Source: Vombatus ursinus (lineage: Eukaryota > Chordata > Mammalia > Diprotodontia > Vombatidae). Taken from it: a DNA stretch of 64,000 nt. Positions within the stretch are counted from its first letter, which is position 1, and each line of letters starts with the position of its first letter. The notes under the pieces were generated by a model that did not search any database, had not been told where the DNA came from, and saw nothing but the letters and a program-made list of their open reading frames with translations. Location: NCBI RefSeq assembly GCF_900497805.2, contig NW_020954562.1:25116375-25180374 (forward strand). The letters run 5' to 3'. Below are positions 54,816 to 64,000 of this stretch, piece by piece. A program made the position numbers and the translations under genes.

Positions 54816-55224
54816 TTCAATACTATCAAATGCTGCAGAGAGAACTACATGGATGAGGATTAAGAAAAGACCATCAGATACAACAATTAAATAATCATTG
54901 ACTAGAGAACATTTTCAGTTAAGTGATGAAATTGGAACCAGATTGCAAAGACTTTAGTAAGTGAGAAGAAAAGAAGTGAAAGCAGAAAGTTGTGGACAGC
55001 TCCTTCTAAGTTTGACTGATAAAAAGAGAAGAGATATAGGATGGTAGTGTGATGGGATGGTAGAGTTTTGTAAGTTATTTAAGAATGGGGAGATTGGGAA
55101 TATTTGAAGGTAGTAGGAAAGGAACTAGTAGATACAAATTGAAGATGAGATCGAGGGACAACTGAGAGGACTATCTGTTGAAAAAGATGGTAGTGGATGG
55201 GATCAAGGGCACATGTAGGGGAGC
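54816..55224 (-). mobile_element. L2 LINE fragment
   Basis: ATACTATCAAATGCTGCAGA, AAACCAGATTGCAAAGACT-like text, GTTGTGGACAGCTCCTTCTA and GTGGATGGGATCAAGGGCAC are antisense L2 RT phrases. Confidence 0.72.
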
Positions 55225-55312
55225 TAATCTTTGTGGGGATCAAATAAGGTAATAATTATTAAGCATTTAGAACAGTACCTGGCACATAGTAAGTGCTGTT
55301 ATTGTTATTATT
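55225..55312 (+). repeat. MIR/MAR1-like SINE tail
   Basis: TGTGGGGATCAAATAAGGTA, CAGTACCTGGCACATAGTAA, GTGCTGTTATTGTTATTATT. Confidence 0.75.
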
Positions 55313-55314
55313 AT

Positions 55315-55995
55315 CATTTTCAATCAGAATTATATATTTTATTCTTCCTTGTGATCTCCTCTATCTCTTGTTGCATTAAGAATTCTCTATTTAGTCACAG
55401 CAATGGAAACTACTTAATCTCCTGCTCTTCTATTTTATTTTTGATGTGATGTTTTCCATGGTATATAATGGAAGATGTTCTAAACCTAATTTCTATCAAA
55501 TTGATTTCTAGCTTTCCCAAGAGACCCTTGTCAAGAAGAGAGAGTTATTCTCCAAGTATTTCATGTTCTTTTATTTATAAAAACTAACCAGCACATCAAC
55601 TAAGTCTGACAGTAGGTATAATGTTTCTCACCCTTGTTTTCCAAACAAGAAGGGAAATGCATTTTCTCCTTTCTTCTTGGGGTCCAAGCTTGATTATTGT
55701 AATTACACAGCCCTCAGCTACATTGTTGTCATTGTTCTTCCCATTTTCATTGTTATAGTTACTATATATATATTGTTTCCATGGTCTGAACCTAATTTCT
55801 ACCAAACTGGTTTCTAGTTTTTCCAACATTTTCTTCTCTGAACAGTTTTCTTGAGTTATTTCTCACAGTATGGTATAAAAGTATTTGTTTGTTTTTTATT
55901 TATTTATCCTGCTTTTCTGAGAGATCCAAGAGCCTTAAGTTATCACAGTATATCCTTTCTTCAAGGTCAGTTTCTTGGGCTTAAAAGAAATTCAC
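55315..55995 (-). mobile_element. old L1 ORF2 fragments, minus strand
   Basis: TTGTGATCTCCTCTATCTC, CTAAACCTAATTTCTATC and AAATTGATTTCTAGCTTTCC resemble the L1 C-terminal region in reverse. A second similar run at 55784-55826 (CTGAACCTAATTTCTACC, AAACTGGTTTCTAGTTTTTC) suggests two overlapping fragments or a duplication. Bases 55600-55780 between them are less clear. Confidence 0.55.
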
Positions 55996-56269
55996 ATATT
56001 CTTTTAGCATTGTTGCCCTAGTGAGTGTGATCAGCAAGATGTCGAAGTAATTATTTTCCACAAACCTCTCCAGTGTAAAATCAATACATCGACTTCCCAC
56101 TCAGAGACCTCACTCTCCAATTCACTGAACACTGGGAAATCTCACAGATTTGTGTTTTAGGATCTTGCCCCAGTCGCTGTCCAGTCTCACCACAACAATG
56201 ACTCAACTTATACCACATCTATCCCCACAAGAAGTGGAAGATATTTAATATACCAGGTCACTACATATG

Positions 56270-56272
56270 TTC

Positions 56273-56323
<51 letters not shown>

Positions 56324-56372
56324 CACACACACACATATATATACACACACACACATATATATATACCTATAT
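56270..56372. repeat. (AT)n/(AC)n microsatellite
   Basis: Alternating blocks of ATATAT and ACACAC with a third-order pattern (four AC blocks separated by ATATAT). Confidence 0.92.
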
Positions 56373-56769
56373 TCACATATGTTTATGTGTATTGCTACCT
56401 GTGCCTTTGGTAGTATGATGCATGTGATTCTACTTTTAATATTATGTGTTAGGTATCTACAGTTGAACTGTATAAGTAGGTTTGGAAAATTACCTTTAAC
56501 TGTGTTGTTTGTCAATTTGTTTTTCTTATTATGTATATTTGTTCACTAAAAAAGCATCTAATTTAAAAGAGCAAAGCACTAACATAAAGGTTCTATTTCA
56601 ACAAAGTGTCTCATGAATATTTCAAAATTATGCAAGATTCCATGAAAAATGCAACAAAAGAAGTTTCAAAGGCACTCTAATCACTAACATCAAGTGAAGC
56701 GTAAAACGGAGACTAGCTAGCCAGAAGTATTTGCTACTGTCATGGAGGAGATTCAGTGGAAAATCTAAA

Positions 56770-57005
56770 TTGAGGGAGGATTCTCTATGGATTTTGAGGT
56801 CCTCCAGTGGCTTATGTTTATAGATGACATTGTGCTGATTACATCAAGCCAGAGAACATTGCAGAGCCTCCTAAAAGAGATGCATAGTCACTCCAAAGAG
56901 TATTTTTCTCCCTCAGGAAAAATCAAGTGGATGAAGAATGTTTATTGTCCAAACTCTGATATGCAATTGAATTTACAATCTATAAAACTCATCTATTTGG
57001 GAGTG
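56770..57005 (+). mobile_element. RTE-clade LINE, RT catalytic region
   Basis: The frame 56787-57035 reads LQWLMFIDDIVLITSS, then LQSLLKEMHSHSKEYF, KIKWMKNVYCPNSDMQL and SIKLIYLG. This matches the RTE RT core, where the usual form is FADDIVLI; here it is FIDD, so Ala of the catalytic box is replaced by Ile while both Asp remain. The KWMKN and YLG blocks follow at the expected spacing. Flanking RT parts are lost, so the fragment is inactive. RTE elements supply the machinery for SINEs with the CAA tail seen in this window. Confidence 0.78.
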
Positions 57006-57029
57006 GGGGTGGAAGTGGGGGGTGGGGCA

Positions 57030-57154
57030 GGGTAGCTAGGCTTAGTGAATAATGAACTAGTCTGTAAGCCAGGAAGATAAAGATTCAAGTCCTACTCCTG
57101 GCACTTGGGGGCTGTGTGACTCCAAATAAATCCTTTAACCTAGCAGAGCCCCAG
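57030..57154 (+). repeat. MAR1-like SINE, left piece
   Basis: GGGTAGCTAGGCTTAGTGAA, AAGATTCAAGTCCTACTCC and GGGGGCTGTGTGACTCC. It resumes after a hAT-like insertion at 57373. Confidence 0.75.
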
Positions 57155-57372
57155 GCCAAAGGTGTCAAATGCCCAGGAGGGTCCTGAAGCCACAACACTT
57201 TGAGCCAGAAGAAATTAAAATGTAATTGGGAAATATTTAACAAAATAAATAAAAAAGGCAGTGGAACATAGATAATATTAATGTATGTTTTTTTTAAGTC
57301 AGTATGTATCCCCAAGGATCCTTATGTATGGTTCAGTGACCCTTGTTTCTATTTGAGTTGGAAACCTCCCCT
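57155..57372. mobile_element. non-autonomous hAT-like element inside a SINE
   Basis: Begins AAAGGTGTCAAATGCCCA and ends GTTTCTATTTGAGTTGG, decayed forms of the inverted pair GGGTGTCAAAC / GTTTGACACC. The interior AAATGTAATTGGGAAATATT, TAACAAAATAAATAAAAAA and GGATCCTTATGTATGGTTCA matches a hAT family common in marsupials. No coding sequence. Confidence 0.65.
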
Positions 57373-57505
57373 CTCTAACAGCTCTATAATACCACAAGAT
57401 GCATCAAAGATGCTGATCTGGATTAATGATGGAAGTTAATTCACCTGGGAATTTCTAATACCATTAAAATCGTAAGTCCAAGTCCTATTCTAGTCCCCTA
57501 TAACA
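57373..57505 (+). repeat. SINE, right piece
   Basis: AGATGCATCAAAGATGCTGA, TCTGGATTAATGATGGAAGT and GGAATTTCTAATACCATTAA continue the SINE body after the hAT insertion. Confidence 0.65.
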
Positions 57506-57865
57506 CACACATATACATACTATGTGTATATGTACATGTAGTTCTATGTATAGTTCTATGCATGTGTACATACATGACTAAAGAACAGAACTAAAATTTA
57601 GAATAGAATACATATACATGTTTACATACATATATACATATAAATAATGGATAAGCTCTATTCTATCCTCAGTTTTAATTTTTTCTAAGGCTCCTGTCAT
57701 GCAGCTCTGGTAAACATGCAGCTCATTAAAAAGATGGATCTTTGTTGCAGAGAAAAGGCTGGGGGTCACTAAAACATTATAATTCATAAAGACAACCCAG
57801 CTCATTTTTGTATTCTTATTTAATTCTGGGCTCAATTTGTTGTCCATCTGACATGTATGTCCTCA

Positions 57866-57905
57866 CATTGTTGTTCATCCTTCATTTTCAAAGAGGATCA
57901 ATGAC
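57866..57905 (-). repeat. GGGCCATC-family SINE tail
   Basis: TTGTTGTTCATCCTTCATTT then TCAAAGAGGATCAATGACAT is the reverse complement of the family's 3' end. Only 40 bases remain. Confidence 0.65.
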
Positions 57906-57924
57906 ATATATACATGTCATATAA

Positions 57925-58022
57925 GTGTGTGTGTGTTTGTGTGTGTGTGTGTGCAGAGAGAGAAAGAGAAATAGACACAGATAAACAGAGGTAGGAGGAG
58001 AGAGAGAGAAAGAGAGAGAGAC

Positions 58023-58055
<33 letters not shown>

Positions 58056-58060
58056 AAGTT
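57925..58060. repeat. (TG)n followed by (GA)n
   Basis: GTGTGTGTGTTTGTGTGTGT, then AGAGAGAGA-rich DNA to 58060. Confidence 0.9.
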
Positions 58061-58079
58061 CAATGGATGGCAAAGTGCT

Positions 58080-58270
58080 TCAGATGTTCTCATTTATAAA
58101 ATGAATTGTTCTGATTATGACAAACCCCTGGAACACTAAAGTGTCTCCTAAATCAGATCCATAGTGATTCCAAAAGAGTTTTCCACACAGGAAAAAACAA
58201 GTGAGTGAAGAATACCTTATCCATAAGGTCCAAGGGACTAAAGAGAAACAGGACCAAAGCCTTTCAACCA
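58080..58270 (+). mobile_element. second RTE RT fragment
   Basis: With stops, the frames read LLNQIHSDSKRVF and GKNK.VKNTL, parallel to LLKEMHSHSKEYF and GKIKWMKNVY in the fragment at 56770. So the same RT region occurs twice about 1.3 kb apart. Inactive. Confidence 0.65.
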
Positions 58271-59544
58271 GACCACATGTTGCCCCACCATCACCTACCA
58301 CCAACTATGCAAAGAAAAGAAAGAGTAATTTGAGGGGAGAGTAGGAGACATGAGCAGAGCAATACTATAGAACAGTTTAGTGGAGAAAGAATGGGATTTA
58401 CTTTGCAGAAGGACATAGGCTCAGATAAGACAAGGGTAGGTTTATTTTAGGGAAGGACCAAGGCTCAAATTGGCACAGATAATCCTATTGGTTGTGAAAT
58501 ACTTAAAAGAGGAGGAATCAAGGAGTGAGGAAAGAATCCAAGGACAAGTGCCTGGAAATACAAAGGAAAGGTTGAAATGATCAAAAGACCAAAAAGGAAA
58601 AAGTTGGACACAAGCAGAAAAACTAACAGAAAAGTTCATACAGACAGGAAGAAAGTGAGTAAACATGCAAAAAGAGAACTGAGAACAATGAACAGGTATA
58701 ATAAACACTATGAAGGAAAATGAACCAAAATTCTCCAATGAAAAAAAGAATCCTGCAGACTCCCCGGAGCTTATGTAATAGTAGCCACAAATTGCAGAAT
58801 GCTTGAAAAGAGAAATAAAACTGTTAAAATAGGATAATAGGATTAAAATTAGGTCAGCAATCAGAGCTCTCAATGCATAATTTAAAAAAAGACAAGCAGC
58901 AGGGTAGAAAAAAAAATTAATACACTATGGAGAATCTGTCCCAAGAAGTAGTCACTAAGAGATGCAATAACAGATCTGGAACACAAACATTTGACAAAGA
59001 GAAACATTTGACAAAGGAAATACTGTTTCATTTTCACTAGATTCAGATGAGGTGGTCAGTCCATCCATCAATGTATCCACCAATGCAGAATAAGAACTTA
59101 GCCAGCTTGGCCATCTTGCCATGGGCACCAACATCTGCCTTCACCACCAGGACCAGTTATTCTTCAAAACCTCCAGAGATGCAAATCCCAGTCTGAGAAA
59201 TAATCAATTGAGCTTTGAAACAGGTAAGGGGGCAGAGATGCCCTGGCAATTAATAGAGGCTGGTCCCTAGACTGAACCCTAATTTCAACCAACTATCCAG
59301 TGTTGAGCCCCTGATCAGGACCAAGATCTAGAGAGTGTGAACAACTTGTGGTCTTCCCTGATATCACGTAGGTGCACCTCTGCCCACTTTACATGATTTA
59401 ATTAACCCAGCTTTGCAGTTATGGGGAAGAGCAACCCTGGATGTTGATTAGATGAAGAGTAATTCTCTATACTTCTACTGTTTTTAATAAGCTAAGCCTT
59501 AGACTTGTTTCATAAGCTTGTTGATTGTACCCCTGCAATGTATC
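58271..59544. other. unassigned DNA
   Basis: A 143-codon open frame on the minus strand (58442-58873, MRALIADLILILLSYFNSFI...) has a Phe/Ser-rich, low-complexity make-up because the plus strand is A/G-rich; no domain is recognised. No repeat is firmly identified. Confidence 0.35.
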
Positions 59545-59724
59545 TCCAATAGGCCCCCTTCTTTCCTCTGACACTACAACCATTCTAGAGCATGCCCTCA
59601 TCCCTTCTACCTGGATTATTGCAGTAGCTTGGTGGGTCTGTTTGCCTCAGGTATCCCTCCACTCCTATCCATCCTCCATTTAGCCACTAAATTCTAACCA
59701 TGCTAATCTCCTCAATAAACCTTT
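59545..59724 (+). mobile_element. L2 LINE, left piece
   Basis: CTTCTTTCCTCTGACACTAC, TACCTGGATTATTGCAGTAG and TCCATTTAGCCACTAAATTC are L2 3'-region phrases. An L1 interrupts at about 59725, and L2 text returns at 63741. Confidence 0.72.
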
Positions 59725-59989
59725 TTTTTAATCAATTCATTTTGATTTATCAACAATCACTTTCATAAGCTTTTGAGTTTTAAATTTTTCTCCCCTTCCC
59801 TCCCCAAGACAGGGCACAATCTGATATAGGCTCCATATATACATTCCTATTAAACATGTTTTCACATTAGTCATATTGTAAGGAAGAATTAAAACCAATA
59901 GAAGGAATCGTAAGAAAGAGGAAACAAAACAAAGCAAAAGAAAAAAAATAACAACTAGTATATCTCAATCTTCATTCAAACTCCATAGT

Positions 59990-62900
59990 TCTTTCTTTGT
60001 ATGTGGATAGCATTTTCCATCATAAGGCTTTTGGAGATGTCTTAGATCCTTGCATTGCTGAGATCAGCTAAGTCTATAAAAGTTAGTCATCACACAACTT
60101 GGCTATTACTGTGTACAATGTTCTCCTGGTTCTGTTCACTTCACTCAGCATGAGTCCATACAAGTCTTTCCAGGTTTTCCTGAAGTCTGTCTCCTCATCA
60201 GTTCTTCTAGCACAATAGTATTCCATTACACACATATATCACAACTTGTTCAGTCATTCCCCAATTGGAATGGGCATCCCTTAATTACCAATTCTTTGCC
60301 ATCACAAAAGGAGCTGCTATAAATATTTTGTACATATGGGTCCTTTTCCCATTTGTATTATCTTTTTGGGACACAGCCCTAGAAGTGCTATTGCTGGGCC
60401 AAAAGGTATGCACAGTTTTATAGCCTTTTGGGCATAGTTCCAAATTGCTCTCCTAAATGGTTGGATCATTTCACAACTCCACCAACAAAGCATTACAGCT
60501 CTAATTTTTCCATACCTTCTCCAACATTTATCATTTTCTGTTTTGTCATGTTAGCCAATCTGATACGTGTGATGTGGAACCTCAGAGTTGTTTTGATTCA
60601 CATTTCTCTAATCAATAGTGATTTAGAGTATTTTTTCATATGACTATAGATGGCTTTAATTTCTTCATCTGAGAATTGCCTATTCATATACTTTGACCAT
60701 TTATCAATTGGGGAATGACTTGTATTCTTATAAATTTGACTTAGTTCTCTATATATTTTAGAAATGAGGCCCTTATCAGAGATATTGGTTGTAAAAATTC
60801 CCAATTTTCTGCTTCCCTCCTAATCTCAGTTGCATTGGCTTTGGTTGAGCAAAAATTTTTCAATTTAATGTAATCAAAATTATTCATTTTGCATTTCATA
60901 ATATTCTCTATCTCCTGTTTGGTCATGAATTCTTCTGTTCTCCATAAATCTGACACATAAACTATTCCTTGCTCTCCCAGTTTGCTTATAATATCAGCCT
61001 TTATATGTAAATCATGAACTCATTTTGACTTTATTTTGGTATATGGTGTGAGATTTTGACCTATGCCTAATTTCTGCCATACTCTTTTCAAGTTCTCCCA
61101 GCAGTTTTTGTCAAATAGTGAGTTCTTATCCCTGAAGCTGGGGTCTTTTGGTTTATCAAATAGCAGATTACTATAGTTATTGACTACCGTGTCTTGCATA
61201 CCTAACCTATTGCACTGATCCACTACTCTATTTCTTAGCCAGTACCAAATAATTTTGATGATTGCTGCTTTATAATACAATTTAAGATCTGGTATGGCTG
61301 GGCCACCTTCCCCTGCATTTCTTTTCATTAGTTCCCTTGGTATTCTGGACTTTTTGTTATTCCAAATGAATCTTGCTATTATTTTTTCTAGCTCTATAAA
61401 ATAATTTTTTGGTAGTTTAATTGGTATGGCACTGAATAAGTAAATTAGCTTAGGTAGAATTGTCATTTTTATTACATTAGCTCAGCCTACCCATGAGCAA
61501 CTTATGTTTTTCCATAAAGATCTGACTTTATTTGTGTGAAAAGTGTTTTGTAATTGTGTTCATACAGTTCCTGGGTTTGTTTCAACAGGTAGACTCTTAA
61601 ATATTTTATGATGCCTATAGTAACTTTAAGTGGAATTTCTCTTTCTATCTCTTGCTGTTGGGCTTTGTTGGTAATATATAGAAATTCCAATGATTTATGT
61701 GGGTTTATTTTGTAGCCTGCAACTTTGCTAAAGTTGTTTATTATTTCAAGTAGTTTTTTACTTGATTCTCTAGGATTCTCTAAGTATATCATCATATCAT
61801 CTGCAAGGAGTGATAGCTTTGTTTCTTCTTTGCCTATTCTAATACCTTCGATTTCTTTTTCTTTTCTTATTGCTTTTTTTTTTTGCTAGGCAATGGGGTT
61901 AATTGACCTGCCCGGGGTCACACAGCTAGTAAGTGTTATGTGTCTGATTCCAGATTTGAACTCAGGTCCTCCTGAATCCAGGGCCAGTGCTCTAACTACT
62001 GCACCACCTAGCTGCCCCTTCTTCTCTTATTGCTAAAGCTAACATTTCTAGTACCATATTGAACAACAGTGGTGATAATGGACATCCTTGTTTCACCTCC
62101 AATTTTATTGGAAATGCTTCTAACTTGTCTCCATTACATATGATGCTTGCTGAAGGTTTTAGGTAGATGCTATTTATCATTTTAAGGAAGACTCCATTTA
62201 TTCCTATGCTGTCTAGTGTTTTTAATAGGAATGGTTGTTGCATTTTGTCAAAAGCTTCTTCTGCATCTATGGAGATGATCATGTGGTTTGTGTTAGTTTT
62301 GTTGTTGATATGAGCAATTATGCTGATAGTTTTCCTAATATTGAACCAGCCTTACATTCCTAGTATAAATCCTACCTGGTCATAGTGTATTATTCTTGTG
62401 ATAAGTTGCTGTAATATATTTGCTAAGATTTTATTTAAATTTTTACATCCATATTCATTAGAGAAATTGGTCTATAATTTTCTTTCCCTGTTTTGACTCT
62501 TCCAGATTTAGGTATCAACACCATATTTGTATCAAAAAGAATTTGATAAGACTCCTTCTTCTCCTATTTTCCCAAATAGTCTATATAGTATTGGGAGTAG
62601 TTGTTCTTTAAATGTTTGATAGAATTTGCTTGTAAATCCATCTGGCCCTGGAGATTTTTTCCTAGGGAATTCATCAATGGCTTGTTCAATTTCTTTTTCT
62701 GAGATTGGGTTATTTAAGTATTTTACTTCTTCTCTTAATCTGGGCAATTTATATTTTTGTAAATATTCATCCATTTCACTAAGATTGTCAAATTTATTGG
62801 CATACAGTTGGGCAAAATAGTTCCTAATTATGGTTTTAATTTCCTCTTCACTGATGGTGGATTCACCCTTTTCATTTTTGATACTGGTAATTTGGTTTTC

Positions 62901-63740
62901 TTCTTTCTTCTCTTTAATTAAATTAACCAAATATTTATCTATTTTATTGTTTTTTTCTTCATAAAACAAACTCTTAGTTTTATTTATTAGTTCAATAGTT
63001 CTCTTAATTTCAATTTTATTACTCTCTCCTTTGGTTTTCAGTATTTCTAATTTGATATTTAATTGAAAATTTTTAATTTGTTCTTTTTCTAGTTTTTTTT
63101 AGTTGCATGCCCAATTAATTGATCTCTTTCTCTATTTTATTCATGTAAGCATTTAAAATATAAAACTTCCCCTAAGAACTACTTTCGCTACATCCCATAA
63201 ATTTTGGTATGTTGTCTCATTATTGTCATTCTCTTGAGTGAAGTTATTGATTGTTTCTATGATTTGTTGTTCGACCCATTCATTCTTTAGGATTAGATTA
63301 TTTAGTTTCCAATTAATATTTAGTATATCTTTCTATGGCCCTTTATTACATATAATTTTTATTGCTTCATGATCTGAAAAGGATGTATTTAATATTTCTG
63401 CCTTTCTGCATTGGATTGTGAGGTTTTTATGCCCTAGCACATGGTCAATTTTTGTGTATGTGCCATGTACCACCAAGAAAAATGTTTATTCCTTTCTATC
63501 CCCATTCAATTTTCTCCAGAAGTCTACCATATCTAACTGTTCTAAAATTCTATTCACCTCCTTAACTTCTTTCTTGTTTCTTTTGTGGTTAGATTTATCT
63601 AGTTCAGAGAGGGGGAGGTTGAGGTCCCCCACTAGTATAGTTTTGCTGTCTATTTCTTTCTCTAACTCCCTGAATTTCTCCTCTAAGAATTTGGATACTA
63701 TATACTACTCAGTGCATATATAGTTAGTAATGATATTACT
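59990..63740 (-). pseudogene. L1 ORF2p, 5'-truncated and broken
   Basis: On the minus strand, in order: endonuclease C-terminal text (63740-63350); RT N-terminal frame 62532-62969 with [20 protein letters not shown] and [22 protein letters not shown] core 61992-62282 with [38 protein letters not shown]; the catalytic box [16 protein letters not shown] around 61780-61825, where the usual FADD is LADD; then AIPDLKLYYKAAIIKIIWYW (61020-61466); IYRELSQIYKNTSHSPIDKW (60598-60804). The Cys-rich C-terminal motif CWWSC lies near 60470. Both catalytic Asp residues are kept, but stops and the SINE between RT blocks make it inactive. Confidence 0.87.
61875..62020 (-). repeat. tRNA-derived SINE inside the L1 RT region
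   Basis: T-run tail, then AATTGACCTGCCCGGGGTCA, CACAGCTAGTAAGTGTTATG and the head GCACCACCTAGCTGCCCC. Flanking repeats CTTTTCTTATTGCT (61861-61874) and CTTCTCTTATTGCT (62021-62034) differ at one base. Confidence 0.9.
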
Positions 63741-63840
63741 TGAGTCCCAACTAAATCTCATTTTCTATGGGACGCTTTTTCCAACCTTTCTTAATTCCAT
63801 GCCTTCCCTCTATTAATTAATTATTTAATTATTCTTCTAG
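63741..63840 (+). mobile_element. L2 LINE, right piece
   Basis: GAGTCCCAACTAAATCTCAT, CCAACCTTTCTTAATTCCAT and GCCTTCCCTCTATTAATTAA match the L2 3' end. Compared with other L2 copies, about 300 bases between 59724 and 63741 are missing. Confidence 0.7.
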
Positions 63841-63844
63841 AGCT

Positions 63845-64000
63845 TTTGTTGTTGTTGTTGTTGAATCCTGTCTGACTCTTTCTGACCCCATTTGGGGTTT
63901 TATTGGCAAAGATCCTAGAGTGGTTTGCCATTTCCTTCTCCAGCTCATTTTACAGATGGAGAAACTGAGGCAAACAGGGTTAAGGGACTTGCCCAGGTTC
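63845..64000 (-). repeat. RTE-tailed tRNA SINE, cut by the window end
   Basis: (TTG)n tail, CTGACCCCATTTGGGGTTTT, GTGGTTTGCCATTTCCTTCT, GGAGAAACTGAGGCAAACAG and GGGACTTGCCCAGG; the head lies beyond base 64000. Confidence 0.88.

Larger units (their letters stand above)
59725..63740 (-). mobile_element. 4-kb L1, truncated in the endonuclease
   Basis: On the minus strand the element runs from mid-endonuclease (63740) through RT to the 3' UTR and a T-run tail at 59725-59732 (plus text). Length about 4 kb. It interrupts an L2. A SINE is inserted at 61875-62020. ORF2 is broken by several stops, but long frames remain, so it is younger than the L1 fragments at 44330 and 55315. Confidence 0.88.

Noticed and set aside
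55629-55653. Short hairpin CCTTGTTT/AAACAAGG
   Set aside because: Arms of about 10 bases are expected by chance at this scale and no terminator or microRNA context is visible.
58442-58873. 143-codon minus-strand frame with hydrophobic stretches
   Set aside because: It could suggest a membrane protein, but the plus strand is A/G-rich, which makes reverse frames Phe/Leu/Ser-rich. No signal peptide context, splice sites or known motif.

Overview
The window looks like non-coding chromosomal DNA of a marsupial. The evidence is the repeat content. There are tRNA-derived SINEs with a MAR1/MIR-like body and others with an RTE-type CAA tail. There are many copies of a marsupial SINE built around the phrase CATCCTGGGCCATC, marsupial-type L1s, old L2 and CR1/L3 pieces, RTE fragments, small DNA transposons and gammaretrovirus-like LTRs. 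I found no host exon, tRNA, rRNA or CRISPR array that I would defend. The species cannot be fixed from what I see. Family names come from memory of consensus sequences, not from a search, and most boundaries are good to about 10-30 bases. Where a target-site duplication (TSD) is quoted, the boundary is close to exact.

Layout. 1-3120: mostly unassigned AT-rich DNA with SINE scraps and an L1 tail. 3122-7053: a plus-strand L1 that keeps its 5' end but has lost its 3' half. At about 7053-7077 it passes directly into about 670 bases of degenerate CCCTAA telomere-like repeat (7077-7745). 7746-9240: an L2 split by a 565-base SINE with a TSD. 9475-10390: CR1/L3 LINE, minus strand. 10391-14190: remains of an antisense gammaretrovirus-like ERV, with a GC-rich solo LTR (10847-11397) inserted beside its polypurine tract. 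14190-14910: a MIR-like SINE split by a second solo LTR. 15867-16091: a hAT-like element. 17640-18100: one SINE inside another. 19300-21000: long AT/AC microsatellites.

21193-24560: an L1 that keeps 5' UTR, ORF1, the first bases of ORF2 and the 3' end, but lacks nearly all of ORF2. Two different TA-flanked DNA transposons sit in its inter-ORF region. 25525-29000: L2 RT-region DNA on the minus strand with several insertions. 30590-33150: a long L2-like element, plus strand, with an endonuclease region. 37480-39800: another L2 with a CT tract, a 125-base inverted repeat and a solo LTR. 41255-43925: a stack in which a SINE is split by an inverted (twin-primed) L1, which itself holds a younger SINE and a polyadenylated LTR-transcript copy.

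44010-51960: more SINE, L1 and L2 fragments and microsatellites. 52028-54735: rearranged L1, with both end segments on the minus strand and an ORF2 piece flipped between them. 56770-58270: two RTE reverse-transcriptase fragments and a hAT-like element inside a SINE. 59545-63840: a 4-kb minus-strand L1 inside an L2. 63845-64000: an RTE-tailed SINE cut by the window end.

Nothing here acts as an operon or pathway; the elements relate by insertion order. The points most worth a second look are the L1/telomere-repeat junction, the nested stacks that give a relative chronology, the ORF2-less L1, the LTR transcript copied by L1-type machinery, the inverted repeat in the L2, and a good CTCF-like site at 17156.
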